Source: Alentia gelatinosa (Eukaryota > Annelida > Polychaeta > Phyllodocida > Polynoidae). From it: a stretch of DNA of 64,000 bases. The stretch covers positions 25,225,626-25,289,625 of the forward strand of contig OX465589.1 in the NCBI GenBank assembly GCA_950022655.1, read 5' to 3'. The letters are not shown here. More notes on this DNA, generated by a model. That model was not told the DNA's origin. It saw nothing but the letters and a program-made list of their open reading frames with translations, and ran no database searches. Within the stretch, counting starts at the first letter, position 1.

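Overview
The window is animal nuclear DNA. Coding sequence occurs only as short GC-rich exons with GT-AG borders, set in AT-rich introns full of MITE-like palindromes, tRNA-derived SINE pieces, G/C homopolymer runs and minisatellites. Several repeat tails (ggacgttaaac followed by an AAAC-rich run) resemble what I remember from mollusc genomes. My best guess is therefore a lophotrochozoan, probably a mollusc; this is an inference from memory and not tested.

One gene on the + strand explains essentially all convincing coding sequence. Thirty-three exons can be chained in one open frame from 14842 to the right edge (about 1,928 codons if all are used). Exons 1-21 (14842-51125) encode roughly 1,115 residues of spectrin-like helices that closely resemble vertebrate CCDC141 (also called CAMDI), including a VYxAMAETLGEAW block and a C-x2-W...TECKT block. 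Exons 22-33 (51396-64000) encode at least seven I-set immunoglobulin domains of the sarcomeric (titin/palladin/unc-89) type, a Ser/Asp-rich linker and a Pro/Ala-rich linker, and the frame is still open at position 64000. Human CCDC141 has a single C-terminal Ig domain and lies just upstream of TTN on the same strand. A CCDC141-like head running directly into a string of titin-like Ig domains is the main biological point of the window.

Layout: 1-14841 is repeat-rich upstream or 5'-intron sequence with no gene I can support. Position 14842 starts the first certain exon. The interval 14965-36882 is a 21.9-kb intron that holds two candidate alternative first exons (31538 and 34376), each ending in phase 0 as needed to join exon 2. 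From 36883 to 64000 lie the other 32 exons.

Two unusual patterns recur. First, several exon edges (exons 1, 3, 5, 6, 26, 27, perhaps 23) are followed or preceded by decayed tandem copies of their own splice-site region. The extreme case is an array of eight 112/116-bp units before exon 6, each carrying an acceptor, the first nine codons of the exon and a new GTGAGT donor. Second, exons 13 and 14 are homologous, have the same phases and look mutually exclusive.
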